The notes: a model not told the origin generated them from the sequence alone. Shown: positions 1 through 7,203, counted from the first letter of the stretch. The stretch: 32,120 nt of DNA from Terriglobia bacterium (GCA_020073285.1 JAIQFM010000036.1:1-32120), one strand, 5' to 3'. A program made the numbers and translations.

Positions 1-200
1 AAATCGGCGGAGATGGCCTTGAGCATCTCGATCGCCTTTTCGGGCTGCTTGGTTTCGTGGCGCTGGTAGTCCGCCCACAGGATGGTGTCGGTGTCGCCGT
101 CAATGATGACGACCTTGACGGTGGTGGAACCGACGTCAAGGCCCATCCAGAGCTGGTCGTATTTCTTCGTGGAATCCGCTTTATCGGTAAGTCCGGGCAT
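1..200 (-). CDS. ASKHA-type acyl-CoA dehydratase activase (BcrA/BadF/HgdC-like), N-terminal part
   Basis: Only the first 66 codons lie in the window; the gene runs off the left edge. The visible protein starts MPGLTDKADSTKKYDQ and soon reaches GLDVGSTTVKVVIIDGD, the phosphate-1 loop of the acetate kinase/Hsp70/actin fold. By family, such activases hydrolyse ATP to push an electron into a 2-hydroxyacyl-CoA dehydratase or benzoyl-CoA reductase type enzyme. The gene lies 109 bp downstream of, and on the same strand as, an HgdB-like gene, which fits the usual pairing. An octad repeat array fills the gap. The ATG at 200 is the first plausible start, since upstream codons run into the repeats. The substrate cannot be told from this fragment. 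Confidence 0.85.
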   Translation of the reverse strand, partial: MPGLTDKADSTKKYDQLWMGLDVGSTTVKVVIIDGDTDTILWADYQRHETKQPEKAIEMLKAISAD

Positions 201-232
201 TTGTCCTCGTCAGTGTTTCGTGCGACGGTTAT

Positions 233-309
233 CGGTCTATCAGTCGGTCAGTCGATCAGTCGCTTAGCGCTGAGCTGGCGGGCTGAAAGACTGACAGACT
301 GACCGACTA
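233..309. repeat. Octad repeat array, inverted pair
   Basis: Left half repeats units like CAGTCGGT with an 8-nt period. The right half (from about 280) carries the complement, units like ACTGACAG. The two halves could pair into a long imperfect hairpin that ends one base before the stop codon of the HgdB-like gene. Confidence 0.8.
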
Positions 310-2085
310 CTAATGCGCTTCCTGGTGGTACGGAACGCTCGCGCCCATCTTTTCGGCGACGTGGACAGCGAAGTTCGGCGCGGTGCCGATCACGCCTTTG
401 TACTTGGGAACTTTGTACAGAGCGCTCGACATTTCCGGATGCGAGTCCACGAAGGCGCGGAGTTCGTCGGCGGTCTTGCCAAGCTTCTCCAACACTTCCC
501 TGAACTCGATCTTGGCCTTGGCTTTGGCCTCGCCGAGGGCCATCTGAACGCGGCTGTGGGCGTTGATCTCGCCTTCGCCGGAGGTTTCGATGGGCAGGAA
601 AATCATGTCCTTATAGTGGGCGACGACCGCCGATTGCGCGCCGTCGGACTGGGTCGAGGGCATGCAGCCGAAGGGCTTGAGCGAGAGCACCATGTGGCAG
701 AGCTCTTTGTTGGAGTAATAAATGTTCTTGGCGACCTCGAGGTGGCCTTCGCCGCCGCCGGCGCGCGAGTTGTAGTAGGGGTGGCCGAGGCGCTGCAGCT
801 CGTACTGATTGACCAGCCGATGCGCGGTGCCGCCGAGGGAGTCGATGATCTTGTGATACTCGCGGGAGAAGATGACCTCGGCCACTTTCAGCTTGGCGAG
901 CTTGTTGCGGTAATTCATCTCGATCTTGGCGTGCTTATCAAGCCGCCACGCCGGAGGCATGACCGCACCATCTTCCAGGCCCTTGGTGTCGCGGATCTTC
1001 TGCACCACCTGGTGGATCATGTACATGATCCAGGTGCCGACGGGCTCGACGATGATCTGCGCGCCCTCGCGCACCAGGAACGGGAACATGTTGAAGTTGC
1101 CGTCGCCCTCGGTAGTCTGCGCCCAGAATTCGCCGGTGATTTTGACGATCGGCTTCACCTTGAGGCGGTCCACCTTGATGGAGTTGAAGCGGTCGCGGAC
1201 ATGGTTGAGGGCGCTGACGTAGTCGTCGCTGTAGAGCTGGTTGAGGAACTTGCCGACGTATTCGACCGTGCCCTTCATGGGGATGTTCTGGCCGAGCTTG
1301 CCGAGCACGCCTTCGATGGACCAGGGCGACTTCTTCTTTAAGACCTCGTGCATGTAGTCGATGCACTCGTCGAGGATGGCGTCGGTTTCGCCGGGGTTGG
1401 CCTCGAAGGGACGAATCTGGTGCGCGACTTCGTTGATGACGTCGCCCATATTCATGGCGTTGAGCAGGTTGAGGAAGAAATCGAGGTTCATGGCGAGGCC
1501 GGCTTCGGCTTCGCTCTGATTGAGGCCGCCGGACTGCTGGAAGAGCATGACGCGGAAGCCGTCAAAACCGGCATTGCGCAGGGCGAGGCGGTACTCGGCT
1601 TCGTACATGCCGAAGCGGCACGGCCCACAGGCGCCGGCGGTGAGGAAGATGTAGTGGTTGAGCAGGTCTTCGCGCTTGACGCCGGATTCCTCCAGCTTCT
1701 GCAGGTACTGGACCAGGTTGCCGACGGTGAAGTAGGTCGGGTTGCACTGGCCGTTGTTGCCGTACTCCTTGCCAAGCTGAAAGGCCTTGACGTCAGGAAC
1801 GGGCACAACCTCGCAGCGGTAGCCCAGTCCCTCAAGCGCGCCGTGGATGAGCTTCTCGTGTTTCCAAGTCAGGCCGCCGAAAAGCAGGGTGGTCTTGGGA
1901 CGCTCTTCCTTGGTGAAGCCGCGCTCGATGGGCTTGTGGAAGTGGTGCACCTGCTTGTGGACCACGCCGGCCTCTTTTTCGAGGCGGGCGCGCTCCTCGG
2001 CAACGCGCTCGCGGATCATGTCTTCGAGCGATGAGATCTGCACCAAGCCTTGACCGCTGGTAGGAATCTGCGTTGATGTGCTCAT
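310..2085 (-). CDS. 2-hydroxyacyl-CoA dehydratase/HgdB-like protein (activase-associated, COG3581-like)
   Basis: A 591-residue protein. A coiled, charged N-terminus (residues about 15-45, RERVAEERARLEKEAG) precedes a domain beginning TTLLFGGLTWKHEKLI. Cysteine motifs include GQCNPTYFT, AGACGPCRFGMYEAEY and, near the C-terminus, KPFGCMPSTQSDG. These resemble the cysteine sites of HgdB-like/DUF2229 proteins that carry an Fe-S cluster. I chose ATG 2085 because GGTGAGG sits just upstream; the longer reading from 2148 adds 21 residues with no ribosome site. In many bacteria this domain is fused to the ASKHA activase in one large protein, whereas here the activase is a separate downstream gene. The exact substrate is unknown; a role in radical or low-potential acyl-CoA chemistry is a family-level inference. 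Confidence 0.8.
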   Translation of the reverse strand: MSTSTQIPTSGQGLVQISSLEDMIRERVAEERARLEKEAGVVHKQVHHFHKPIERGFTKEERPKTTLLFGGLTWKHEKLIHGALEGLGYRCEVVPVPDVKAFQLGKEYGNNGQCNPTYFTVGNLVQYLQKLEESGVKREDLLNHYIFLTAGACGPCRFGMYEAEYRLALRNAGFDGFRVMLFQQSGGLNQSEAEAGLAMNLDFFLNLLNAMNMGDVINEVAHQIRPFEANPGETDAILDECIDYMHEVLKKKSPWSIEGVLGKLGQNIPMKGTVEYVGKFLNQLYSDDYVSALNHVRDRFNSIKVDRLKVKPIVKITGEFWAQTTEGDGNFNMFPFLVREGAQIIVEPVGTWIMYMIHQVVQKIRDTKGLEDGAVMPPAWRLDKHAKIEMNYRNKLAKLKVAEVIFSREYHKIIDSLGGTAHRLVNQYELQRLGHPYYNSRAGGGEGHLEVAKNIYYSNKELCHMVLSLKPFGCMPSTQSDGAQSAVVAHYKDMIFLPIETSGEGEINAHSRVQMALGEAKAKAKIEFREVLEKLGKTADELRAFVDSHPEMSSALYKVPKYKGVIGTAPNFAVHVAEKMGASVPYHQEAH

Positions 2086-2152
2086 TTCCTCACCTTTTCC
2101 CCAACCGGGTAGTGCCGGAATTGCTGGTTGCCATCCTCGGGGCAACACTGCG

Positions 2153-2169
2153 GCGAGAACTATTCTCGC
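2153..2169. promoter_or_regulatory. Perfect dyad, possible operator
   Basis: GCGAGAA-CTA-TTCTCGC has two perfect 7-bp arms around 3 nt. It lies 68 bp upstream of the HgdB-like start and about 280 bp upstream of ssb, in the divergent region. The shape suits a dimeric repressor. The regulator is unknown; LexA is one option because ssb is often in the SOS regulon, but nothing here proves it. Confidence 0.4.
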
Positions 2170-2314
2170 GGGTCAGAATTGGGAACGAAGAATGGAATTT
2201 GTCGAACGGGGGAAAATCGCGGTCAAGCGGCGGAGTTGGGTGGCGAGCGGAGCGGCGCCTTAGGATTTTCAGCAACTTACGGGCGAATTTGTGACGAAAC
2301 GGTGTTTCAGGCTG

Positions 2315-2398
2315 TCGGTCTCTCAGTCGGTCAGTCGCTCACTGGTGGCTCCGCAACTGACGAACTGAAAGACTGAGAAACTGACCGACTGAAAGACC
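2315..2398. repeat. Octad repeat array, inverted pair
   Basis: The left arm GGTCTCTCAGTCGGTCAGTC and the right arm ending GACCGACTGAAAGACC match as inverted copies at about 22 of 25 positions. The array sits directly upstream of the ssb promoter. Confidence 0.8.
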
Positions 2399-2406
2399 TT
2401 CCCTTC

Positions 2407-2415
2407 TGCTAAACT
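2407..2415 (+). promoter_or_regulatory. Extended -10 promoter of ssb
   Basis: TG-C-TAAACT is an extended -10 box. Transcription would start near 2422, leaving a 28-nt leader that carries AGGAG at 2439-2443, six bases before the ssb ATG. Confidence 0.5.
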
Positions 2416-2449
2416 GGCCGCCTCTCACACGGCACTTCAGGAGCTTTTC

Positions 2450-2914
2450 ATGCCTAAGAGCGTCAATAAAGTCATCTTGCTCGGAAACCTCGGCAAGGAC
2501 CCCGAGGTGAAATACACGCCGAGCGGCACGCCCGTGGCCAAGTTCAGCCTGGCGACCAACGAGCGGTTTAAGGATAAGGACGGCAATTGGCAGGACCGCA
2601 CCGAGTGGCACAACATCGTGGCCTGGCAGCGCACGGCGGAGGTTGTCGGCGAATACTGCAAAAAGGGCAGCCAGGTGTATATCGAGGGGCGGCTGCGCAC
2701 CGATTCCTGGGACGACAAGGAAACCGGGCAGAAGAAATATCGTACCGAGATCGTGGTCAACGACTTGGTGCTGCTGGGCGGACGTGGCGGCGGCGAAGGG
2801 GGCGAGGGTGGCGGTCGGTCGCGAGGAGCGGCGGCGTCGAATATGGATCAGCGGACACCCGAACCCGACGCGGCGGCGGGCACGCAGATTACGGATGCGG
2901 ATATTCCGTTCTAG
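2450..2914 (+). CDS. ssb: Single-stranded DNA-binding protein
   Basis: A 154-residue protein with the SSB OB-fold over residues 1-110: SVNKVILLGNLGKDPEVKYT, FSLATNERF, then TEWHNIVAWQRTAEVV and GSQVYIEGRLRTDSW. A Gly/Arg-rich linker follows, ending in the acidic tip DADIPF, the tail that recruits replication and repair proteins. It coats single-stranded DNA as a tetramer during replication, recombination and repair. Length and layout are normal for bacterial SSB. The ATG has AGGAG six bases upstream and an extended -10 box further up, so it appears to be transcribed alone. It is divergent from the HgdB-like gene, with an octad hairpin array and a dyad between them. Confidence 0.97.
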   Translation: MPKSVNKVILLGNLGKDPEVKYTPSGTPVAKFSLATNERFKDKDGNWQDRTEWHNIVAWQRTAEVVGEYCKKGSQVYIEGRLRTDSWDDKETGQKKYRTEIVVNDLVLLGGRGGGEGGEGGGRSRGAAASNMDQRTPEPDAAAGTQITDADIPF

Positions 2915-2959
2915 CTGTTCAGGAAATTTACCGCACGCGGTCCGGGCGAGTGGAACGGT

Positions 2960-3535
2960 CTAAGTAGCTGGCCAGAACTCACCGCCGCACTCACAGGCGT
3001 AAGTTCGCCGCATTCCTTCATTCGTGATCACGAATGAACCGAGGACGCCTACCATTGAGCGGCATTTGTCGCACGTCCACGGACCCGGATGTATGTCTCG
3101 ACTGCGCATCCGCTGAAGTGACTGCTTTTCGGCCAAGCTGAGTTGACGGGTTGATGTGCCTTCTCGGATAAACGCCCGTCCGCCAAATTCGTGGTACGGA
3201 ACATCGCGAGATCGCCGCGCAGACAAAATCAGTACATGTTTCCCTTCGACTTCGCGCACATCTATGGTGCACTGGATTGGCGGGTCTATCCTGTTGCGGA
3301 TTACCTGCGTGAGAGTACGTTGAGCCTTGTCCAAGACGCCCGGCTCGACTCCGACTACCTGCCCGTTAGGAGCTAAGCCGAAAGCGATGGTCCCGCGCGC
3401 GGGGTCTGCATTGACCATCCCGCAGAGACTCTCCAGACCTTCACGCTGCAGCGATAGCGACTGCTTTCTCTCAAAGACCTGAGACTCATCCTGAAGGAGC
3501 AGCTTGGCATCAAATGGCTCACCGTTTCTGGTCAT
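2960..3535 (-). CDS. Schlafen AlbA_2 domain protein with C-terminal zinc ribbon
   Basis: A 191-residue protein. Residues about 10-125 match the AlbA_2 (divergent AAA-4/Schlafen) pattern: VFERKQ, then GTIAFGLAPNGQVVGVEPG, then VPYHEFGGRAFIREGTSTRQ. The last 40 residues hold CDKC and CECG pairs, which look like a zinc ribbon. AlbA_2 domains occur in putative nucleic-acid-binding regulators and in some defence or toxin-antitoxin settings. The start overlaps the end of the upstream DUF5615-like gene by 17 nt, so the two are probably co-translated. Codon use and GC are lower than in flanking housekeeping genes, which suggests transfer. Target and activity are unknown. Confidence 0.75.
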   Translation of the reverse strand: MTRNGEPFDAKLLLQDESQVFERKQSLSLQREGLESLCGMVNADPARGTIAFGLAPNGQVVGVEPGVLDKAQRTLTQVIRNRIDPPIQCTIDVREVEGKHVLILSARRSRDVPYHEFGGRAFIREGTSTRQLSLAEKQSLQRMRSRDIHPGPWTCDKCRSMVGVLGSFVITNEGMRRTYACECGGEFWPAT

Positions 3536-4076
3536 CGTGACCTCCTACTCCTTCGACCCACTCTTGAAAATCACCTTCGTACACTCGACACCGCGAACGA
3601 TGGGTGCGGCCGTCGAGAGTCCGGCAGTACTCGACCCAGGATTCTCTGCCAGCATCGATCTTGGTCCACTTGTCGAAGAACTGAGGCGTCGCGATGATTC
3701 GGTGAACGCACGTGAATGCGTGCTGAATCTCCTCGCGTGAGCCGGAGCCGAAATCAAATACCACGATCGTCGGGCAGTGAATCAGTGGAAAACGTGCTTC
3801 ATTCAAGTAGTCGCGATCGCGCGTCAACAAGATGTAACCATTCTTGAGAGCGTACGCCGCGTGATTTTCATCGGGATGCTGCCTGTGTCCTAGTTCTTGG
3901 ACTGTGACGACCTTTAATCCGGCGTTTCTCAGTAGCTCAACAGCCGATGTGGGAAAATCTTCGTCTGCGTAGAATCGCGCCTTAGCTTTGCGCCGGCGGT
4001 AGTCAAGAACTTGGTCGATTTCTTTTCGAGTGGGAGCATCGGTCCCAAGCAAATCTGTTACATTCACCCATCCCAT
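3519..4076 (-). CDS. DUF5615-type PIN-like protein
   Basis: About 185 residues from ATG 4076. After a 35-residue N-terminal segment (NVTDLLGTDAPTRKEIDQVL), the core reads ARFYADEDFPTSAVELLRNA, then VVTVQELGHRQHPDENHAAY, then YILLTRDRDYLNEARFPLIH. The acidic residues (DEDFP, DEN, TRDRDYLN) follow the DUF5615/Mut7-C PIN-like layout, a family proposed to contain RNases and often found as toxins. The C-terminal 70 residues are an extra region. A longer GTG start at 4157 is possible but adds 27 poorly coding residues. The downstream AlbA_2 gene overlaps by 17 nt. A DUF433-type antitoxin, the common partner, is not seen. Catalytic activity is inferred only. Confidence 0.7.
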   Translation of the reverse strand: MGWVNVTDLLGTDAPTRKEIDQVLDYRRRKAKARFYADEDFPTSAVELLRNAGLKVVTVQELGHRQHPDENHAAYALKNGYILLTRDRDYLNEARFPLIHCPTIVVFDFGSGSREEIQHAFTCVHRIIATPQFFDKWTKIDAGRESWVEYCRTLDGRTHRSRCRVYEGDFQEWVEGVGGHDDQKR

Positions 4077-4199
4077 CTGAAATTCTAAACCGCGAGGAAC
4101 CCCGGTCGTGGACTGACGCCGCGGCCGGGACAAATGGGCCACGAAGTGAACGGACACGGGTGGAACCAGAAGCCACCCTAAGTTTGACCATCAAATCCT

Positions 4200-4304
4200 C
4201 TAGTCTTCTTCGAATTCCCAGCGTGTGGAGTTGAAGGGGAATTCCTTTTCCAGCCAAGCGAGGACGATGCGCGGACGGACGCGGTAGCAGATGCTCTCCG
4301 GCAT
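4200..4304 (-). pseudogene. Small ORF or C-terminal remnant of an unknown gene
   Basis: The minus strand encodes MPESICYRVRPRIVLAWLEK and 14 more residues, ending WEFEED and a stop. The reading frame stays open a little further upstream and has GC-rich third positions, so it looks more like a coding remnant than noise. The REP hairpins at 4334-4378 cut into its upstream side, as if the RAYT block landed next to or inside an older gene. I recognise no family. Confidence 0.25.
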
Positions 4305-4333
4305 CACCAGCAGCGTTTCGGACGCCGACAGCA

Positions 4334-4418
4334 GTCCCGCAGGGACGCACGCTGGTAGCCCAGGGCGCAGCCCTGGGGTCAGGGCGTTATATCCTTACTT
4401 GAGTGCCGTAGGCACGGC
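4334..4418. repeat. REP-like hairpins left of the RAYT gene
   Basis: Three palindromes: GTCCCGCAGGGAC at 4334-4346, GCCCAGGGCGCAGCCCTGGG around 4358-4377 (preceded by GGTA), and GTGCCGTAGGCAC around 4403-4415. The first two recur in inverted orientation right of the gene. The third resembles GTGCCGCAGGCAC at 22763-22775. Confidence 0.75.
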
Positions 4419-4427
4419 GCGAGGTGC

Positions 4428-4886
4428 GTGTTGGCTCACACATTTACAACAATTCGCGTCCACGTGGTGTTCAGCACACAAGGGCGAAAGCCTCTGTTGC
4501 TGCCCGACATGCAGCCGAGGGTGTGGGACTACCTGGGTGGAATCGGAAAGAAGCACGAGATTCCCATTCACGAGATCGGCGGGACCGAAAATCACGTGCA
4601 CATTCTGTTGTCTCTTCCGCCGACGGTGACGCTGTCGAAGGCAGTTCAAACATTGAAGGCATTTTCGTCCAAATGGTTGAATGAAACGGGCGTGATGAAA
4701 ACCGGCCGGTTTGCTTGGCAGGAAGGGTATTCGGCATTCAGCGTGAGCCAGTCGAATACCGGCGCGGTCGTGAACTACATTCGCGGGCAATTGGAACATC
4801 ATGGAAAGCACTCGTTCGAGGATGAGTTGAGGTCGTTGTTGATCAAGCACGGTGTTGAGTTCGACGAGGAGTATGTGTTGGGGTGA
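4428..4886 (+). CDS. REP-associated tyrosine transposase (RAYT, IS200-like Y1)
   Basis: A 152-residue protein from a GTG start. It has the IS200 Y1 layout: an N-terminal strand TFTTIRVHVVFSTQGRKPLL, the metal-binding HVH at residues 56-58 (GTENHVHILLSLPP), and the likely nucleophile Tyr117 in VVNYIRGQLEHH. Such HUH enzymes cut and join single-stranded DNA; RAYTs are thought to act on flanking REP hairpins rather than move as a full IS. Inverted REP hairpins lie on both sides, and similar hairpins are scattered through the window, so this could be the enzyme that spread them. The gene looks intact. No Shine-Dalgarno site is visible. Confidence 0.88.
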   Translation: MLAHTFTTIRVHVVFSTQGRKPLLLPDMQPRVWDYLGGIGKKHEIPIHEIGGTENHVHILLSLPPTVTLSKAVQTLKAFSSKWLNETGVMKTGRFAWQEGYSAFSVSQSNTGAVVNYIRGQLEHHGKHSFEDELRSLLIKHGVEFDEEYVLG

Positions 4887-4890
4887 GATC

Positions 4891-4975
4891 GTGCCGTCCC
4901 TGCGGGACTCTGCATTTTCTTTGTCGTCGTCCCAGGGCTGCCGCCCTGGGCTACCAGCGCGCGCCCCTGCGGGGC
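4891..4975. repeat. REP-like hairpins right of the RAYT gene
   Basis: GTCCCTGCGGGAC at 4896-4908, CCCAGGGCTGCCGCCCTGGG from 4931 followed by CTACC, and GCCCCTGCGGGGC at 4963-4975. The first two mirror the left-side copies, giving a nested inverted arrangement around the transposase gene. Confidence 0.75.
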
Positions 4976-5019
4976 TGGAATAGACATGTGCGGGAACCCA
5001 ATAATAGGCGCATCGGCGC

Positions 5020-5110
5020 GTTCGAGGGCGAACCCGGCCCAGCCTGTTTCGCGTACGTGCGAACGCGTTCCAGCTTTCCTCGCGTACGGGCGAACGCGCT
5101 CCAGCAGGAG
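5020..5110. repeat. Short palindromic repeats related to a copy upstream of yacG
   Basis: Contains GTTCGAGGGCGAAC (5020-5033) and two variants with GCGTACG and GAACGCG cores. The segment at 5088-5110 matches 17505-17527 at 22 of 23 bases and includes GCGCTCCAGCAGGAG. A heptad array (AGCTGA units) starts at 5104. Confidence 0.6.
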
Positions 5111-5149
5111 CTGAAAGCTGATGGTTGAGAGCTGAGAGCTAAGTGCTAG
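5104..5149. repeat. Heptad repeat array abutting cyaY
   Basis: Units GAGCTGA, AAGCTGA, TGGTTGA, GAGCTGA, GAGCTAA and GTGCTAG with a 7-nt period. The last unit forms part of the putative extended -10 box of cyaY. Confidence 0.75.
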
Positions 5150-5152
5150 AAT
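5144..5152 (+). promoter_or_regulatory. Extended -10 box of cyaY
   Basis: TG-C-TAGAAT ends seven bases before ATG 5160, so transcription would start at or next to that codon and give a leaderless mRNA. Confidence 0.45.
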
Positions 5153-5492
5153 GCGCGCCATGGACGAGTTGGCATTCCGGCGGCGCGCCGACGCGGCGAT
5201 GGAATCGTTGAAGCAATCGTTGATCGAGGCCGAAGACGACGCCGAGTTCGAGGTCGAAGACCAGTCGGGGGCGTTGCACATCAGTTTCGCGGAGCCGCCG
5301 GGGCGGTTCGTGGTCTCGCCCAACACGCCGGTGCGGCAGATATGGATTTCCGCGCTCTCCACCAGCTTCAAGCTGAGCTGGAACGAAGATCAGAACGATT
5401 TCGTGCTGGCGAAAAGCGGAGAGGGGCTCAAGCCGCTGGTGTCGCGCTTGATGAACCAGCAGTTGGAGTCGGAGGCGATTGATCTGGATTAG
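5151..5492 (+). CDS. cyaY: CyaY/frataxin-like iron-binding protein
   Basis: A 113-residue protein (110 if the second ATG at 5160 is used). It starts ELAFRRRADAAMESLKQSLI with acidic residues on the first helix (EAEDDAEFEVED). The frataxin sheet follows: GALHISF, GRFVVSPNTPVRQIWISALS, FKLSWNEDQNDFVLAKSGEG. CyaY binds iron and tunes Fe-S cluster assembly by the cysteine desulfurase. Length fits bacterial CyaY. The start at 5160 gives the usual N-terminus and sits right where the -10 box would begin transcription, so I favour it functionally. Neighbours are a RAYT block upstream and plsC downstream; no isc/suf genes are nearby. Confidence 0.85.
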   Translation: MRAMDELAFRRRADAAMESLKQSLIEAEDDAEFEVEDQSGALHISFAEPPGRFVVSPNTPVRQIWISALSTSFKLSWNEDQNDFVLAKSGEGLKPLVSRLMNQQLESEAIDLD

Positions 5493-5516
5493 GTTGGCGG
5501 TTTTCGGTTCTCAATC

Positions 5517-5571
5517 GTCCCTACGGGACTTGAGAGAAGTGCCGGGTTATTTTCATGCGTCCCTACGGGGC
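5517..5571. repeat. Two REP-like hairpins
   Basis: GTCCCTACGGGAC at 5517-5529 and GTCCCTACGGGGC at 5559-5571. They match the GTCCC-GGGAC cores flanking the RAYT gene. Confidence 0.6.
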
Positions 5572-5614
5572 TGGTAGCGGCCTTCTACCAACACGCTGGA
5601 GCCGAACGCCGTCG

Positions 5615-5673
5615 GCCATCGACCATCGACCGTCGACCAACACCGAGGACCGATCACCGACAACCGACAACCG
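5615..5673. repeat. Heptad repeat array before plsC
   Basis: CCATCGA, CCATCGA, CCGTCGA, CCAACAC and then CGACAAC-type units with a 7-nt period, ending about 10 bp before the likely plsC start. Confidence 0.75.
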
Positions 5674-5683
5674 CGAGCGAAGT

Positions 5684-6424
5684 GTGCGCAATCGGCTGAG
5701 CTGGGCACGTGCCCTGCTGATCTTCTGGCCCGTCATATTTCTAGTCACCGTAGCCCTGGAACCGATTTCGCTGCTGGCGGGCGTGTTGGAGCGAAGCGGG
5801 CGCGCGCGGCACGCGGTGGTGAGAATGTGGTCGGCGATGGTGCTCGCGCTGGTGGCGCCGGCGACGGTCAGCGGACTGGAGCGGATTGACGCCAGCAAGC
5901 CGCGGCTCTACGTCGCCAACCATCTTTCCGCGATGGACATTCCCCTGCTCTATCGTTGTCTGCCGTTTCCGTTTCGCATCATGGCGCACCGGCTGGTGTT
6001 TCGCGTGCCGCTGATCGGCTGGTGGCTGCGCCGGTCGGGGTCGCTGGAGATCGCGCCGGAAAGCGTCGCGCTGTCGCGGCGGGCGCTGCGCGAGGCGGTC
6101 AAGACGCTGCAACGCGGCATGTCGCTGGTGGTGTTTCCCGAGGGCGAGCGCGCGCCCAAGGGCGAGATGCTGCCGTTTCGTCGCGGCGCCTTTTATGTCG
6201 CGGTGAAAGCGCAGGCAGACATTGTGCCCATGGCGATTCTGGGAACGTATGAGGCGCTGCCGCTCGGGTCGGCGCATATAAAGAGGACGCCGCTGCGGCT
6301 GGTGGTCGGTGATCCGATTGCGGCGGCGGAATACACGTTGAAAGATCTGGGCGCGCTGGCGGAGCGCGCGCAGAGTGCGGTGAGGGAAATGTACGAGCGG
6401 GCGGGCGTGGCTGGGAGCTCGTAG
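5684..6424 (+). CDS. plsC: 1-acyl-sn-glycerol-3-phosphate acyltransferase
   Basis: About 246 residues from GTG 5684. A hydrophobic N-terminal anchor (ARALLIFWPVIFLVTVALEP) precedes the acyltransferase domain. Motif I is NHLSAMD (the NHxxxxD catalytic pair). Further motifs are FRIMAHRLVFRVPLIGWWLR, then VVFPEGERAPKGEMLPFRRG and VPMAILGTYE. It acylates lysophosphatidic acid to phosphatidic acid at the inner membrane. The frame is open back to 5555, but that part translates a REP hairpin and a heptad array, so I reject the longer start. It belongs with plsY, gpsA and pgpA elsewhere in the window. The stop codon lies inside another heptad array. Confidence 0.9.
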   Translation: MRNRLSWARALLIFWPVIFLVTVALEPISLLAGVLERSGRARHAVVRMWSAMVLALVAPATVSGLERIDASKPRLYVANHLSAMDIPLLYRCLPFPFRIMAHRLVFRVPLIGWWLRRSGSLEIAPESVALSRRALREAVKTLQRGMSLVVFPEGERAPKGEMLPFRRGAFYVAVKAQADIVPMAILGTYEALPLGSAHIKRTPLRLVVGDPIAAAEYTLKDLGALAERAQSAVREMYERAGVAGSS

Positions 6425-6583
6425 TTGGTAGCTGGTAGCTGGGGTGGCACCCGAATCGCCGGCTATGGACGAGGAAGTCGCTGGTAGCTCGCAGTTCGTG
6501 ACCCGGACTGCTTGCTACGGACTACCCGCCGCCACGGATCAAACACCAACTACCAGTTACCACCTACCATTCCCAGCTACGGC
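6411..6583. repeat. Heptad repeat arrays, inverted pair, between plsC and the lipoprotein gene
   Basis: Left: AGCTCGT, AGTTGGT, AGCTGGT, AGCTGGG (7-nt period, overlapping the end of plsC). Right: CCAACTA, CCAGTTA, CCACCTA, the complementary sense. The 100 bp between them hold a further weak copy and no gene. The pair may act as a shared 3' hairpin for the two convergent genes. Confidence 0.7.
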
Positions 6584-7197
6584 TTCGGCGGCGTTTTGCC
6601 GGCGGGGGGATGCGAGGGCTGCGCCGTCCCATGCGGGTTGGGAGTGCCGAGGTCAGGCATGCTGATCATGCCGTGGGGATTCTGACCGGTAGCGGGCGGC
6701 ATGCCGCCGTGTGGATTGGTACCGCCCATGGCGCCCATGCCCGGGCCGATCGCCATGCAGGTGACGCGACCGCTCTGCGCAACCCGCAATTCGGCGGGAC
6801 AAGGCGTGGCCTTCGCCTCGGCTTTGGCGGAGGCGTTCTCCGGCTGTTCCGCCTGCACCGAAAACAGCTTGCCCTGGGAGTTGCCGGCATAGCCGACGGT
6901 CAGGCCGGGCATGTCGTACACGACATGGAAGGCTTTCTTGGTTTTGGCAGCCTGCATGGCGCAATCGCTGGCTTTTTGCGTCTGCTCCTGAGCTTGCGAC
7001 CTAACGCGCCCGCAGTCGCCGGCGCCGGAGCCGGCAAGCTCCTCGACCTTTTGCGATACCGGGTCGTCAGACTTGGCGGAGGCGGCAGAAGGCGCGGAAG
7101 CGGCAGGCGCAGAAGCAGAAGCGGTAGGCGGAGCAGAAGACTTGCTGCACGACAGGAGAGAGGCGGCGACGGTCAGGACGATCAGAACAGTACGCAT
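6577..7197 (-). CDS. Lipoprotein of unknown function with NPHG repeats
   Basis: A 206-residue protein. The signal peptide MRTVLIVLTVAASLLSC ends in the lipobox LLSC, so it should be lipidated at Cys17 and exported. An Ala/Ser/Pro-rich linker runs to about residue 45. The middle domain has paired cysteines (GDCGRVRSQ, SDCAMQAA, TPCPAELR, VTCMAIGPG) that could form disulfides. The C-terminus is Gly/Pro/Met-rich with three NPHG copies, perhaps a flexible or metal-binding tail. I recognise no family. The -10-like TACAAT lies six bases before the ATG, suggesting a leaderless mRNA. The gene is convergent with plsC. Confidence 0.7.
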   Translation of the reverse strand: MRTVLIVLTVAASLLSCSKSSAPPTASASAPAASAPSAASAKSDDPVSQKVEELAGSGAGDCGRVRSQAQEQTQKASDCAMQAAKTKKAFHVVYDMPGLTVGYAGNSQGKLFSVQAEQPENASAKAEAKATPCPAELRVAQSGRVTCMAIGPGMGAMGGTNPHGGMPPATGQNPHGMISMPDLGTPNPHGTAQPSHPPAGKTPPKP

Positions 7198-7203
7198 CCC
7201 ATT

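Noticed and set aside
313-1341. Long plus-strand ORF opposite the HgdB-like gene
   Set aside because: It mirrors the codon pattern of the real gene and has no domain or ribosome site. GC-rich antisense shadow.
5555-5683. N-terminal extension of PlsC
   Set aside because: It translates a REP hairpin and a heptad array, and contains no membrane or acyltransferase features.
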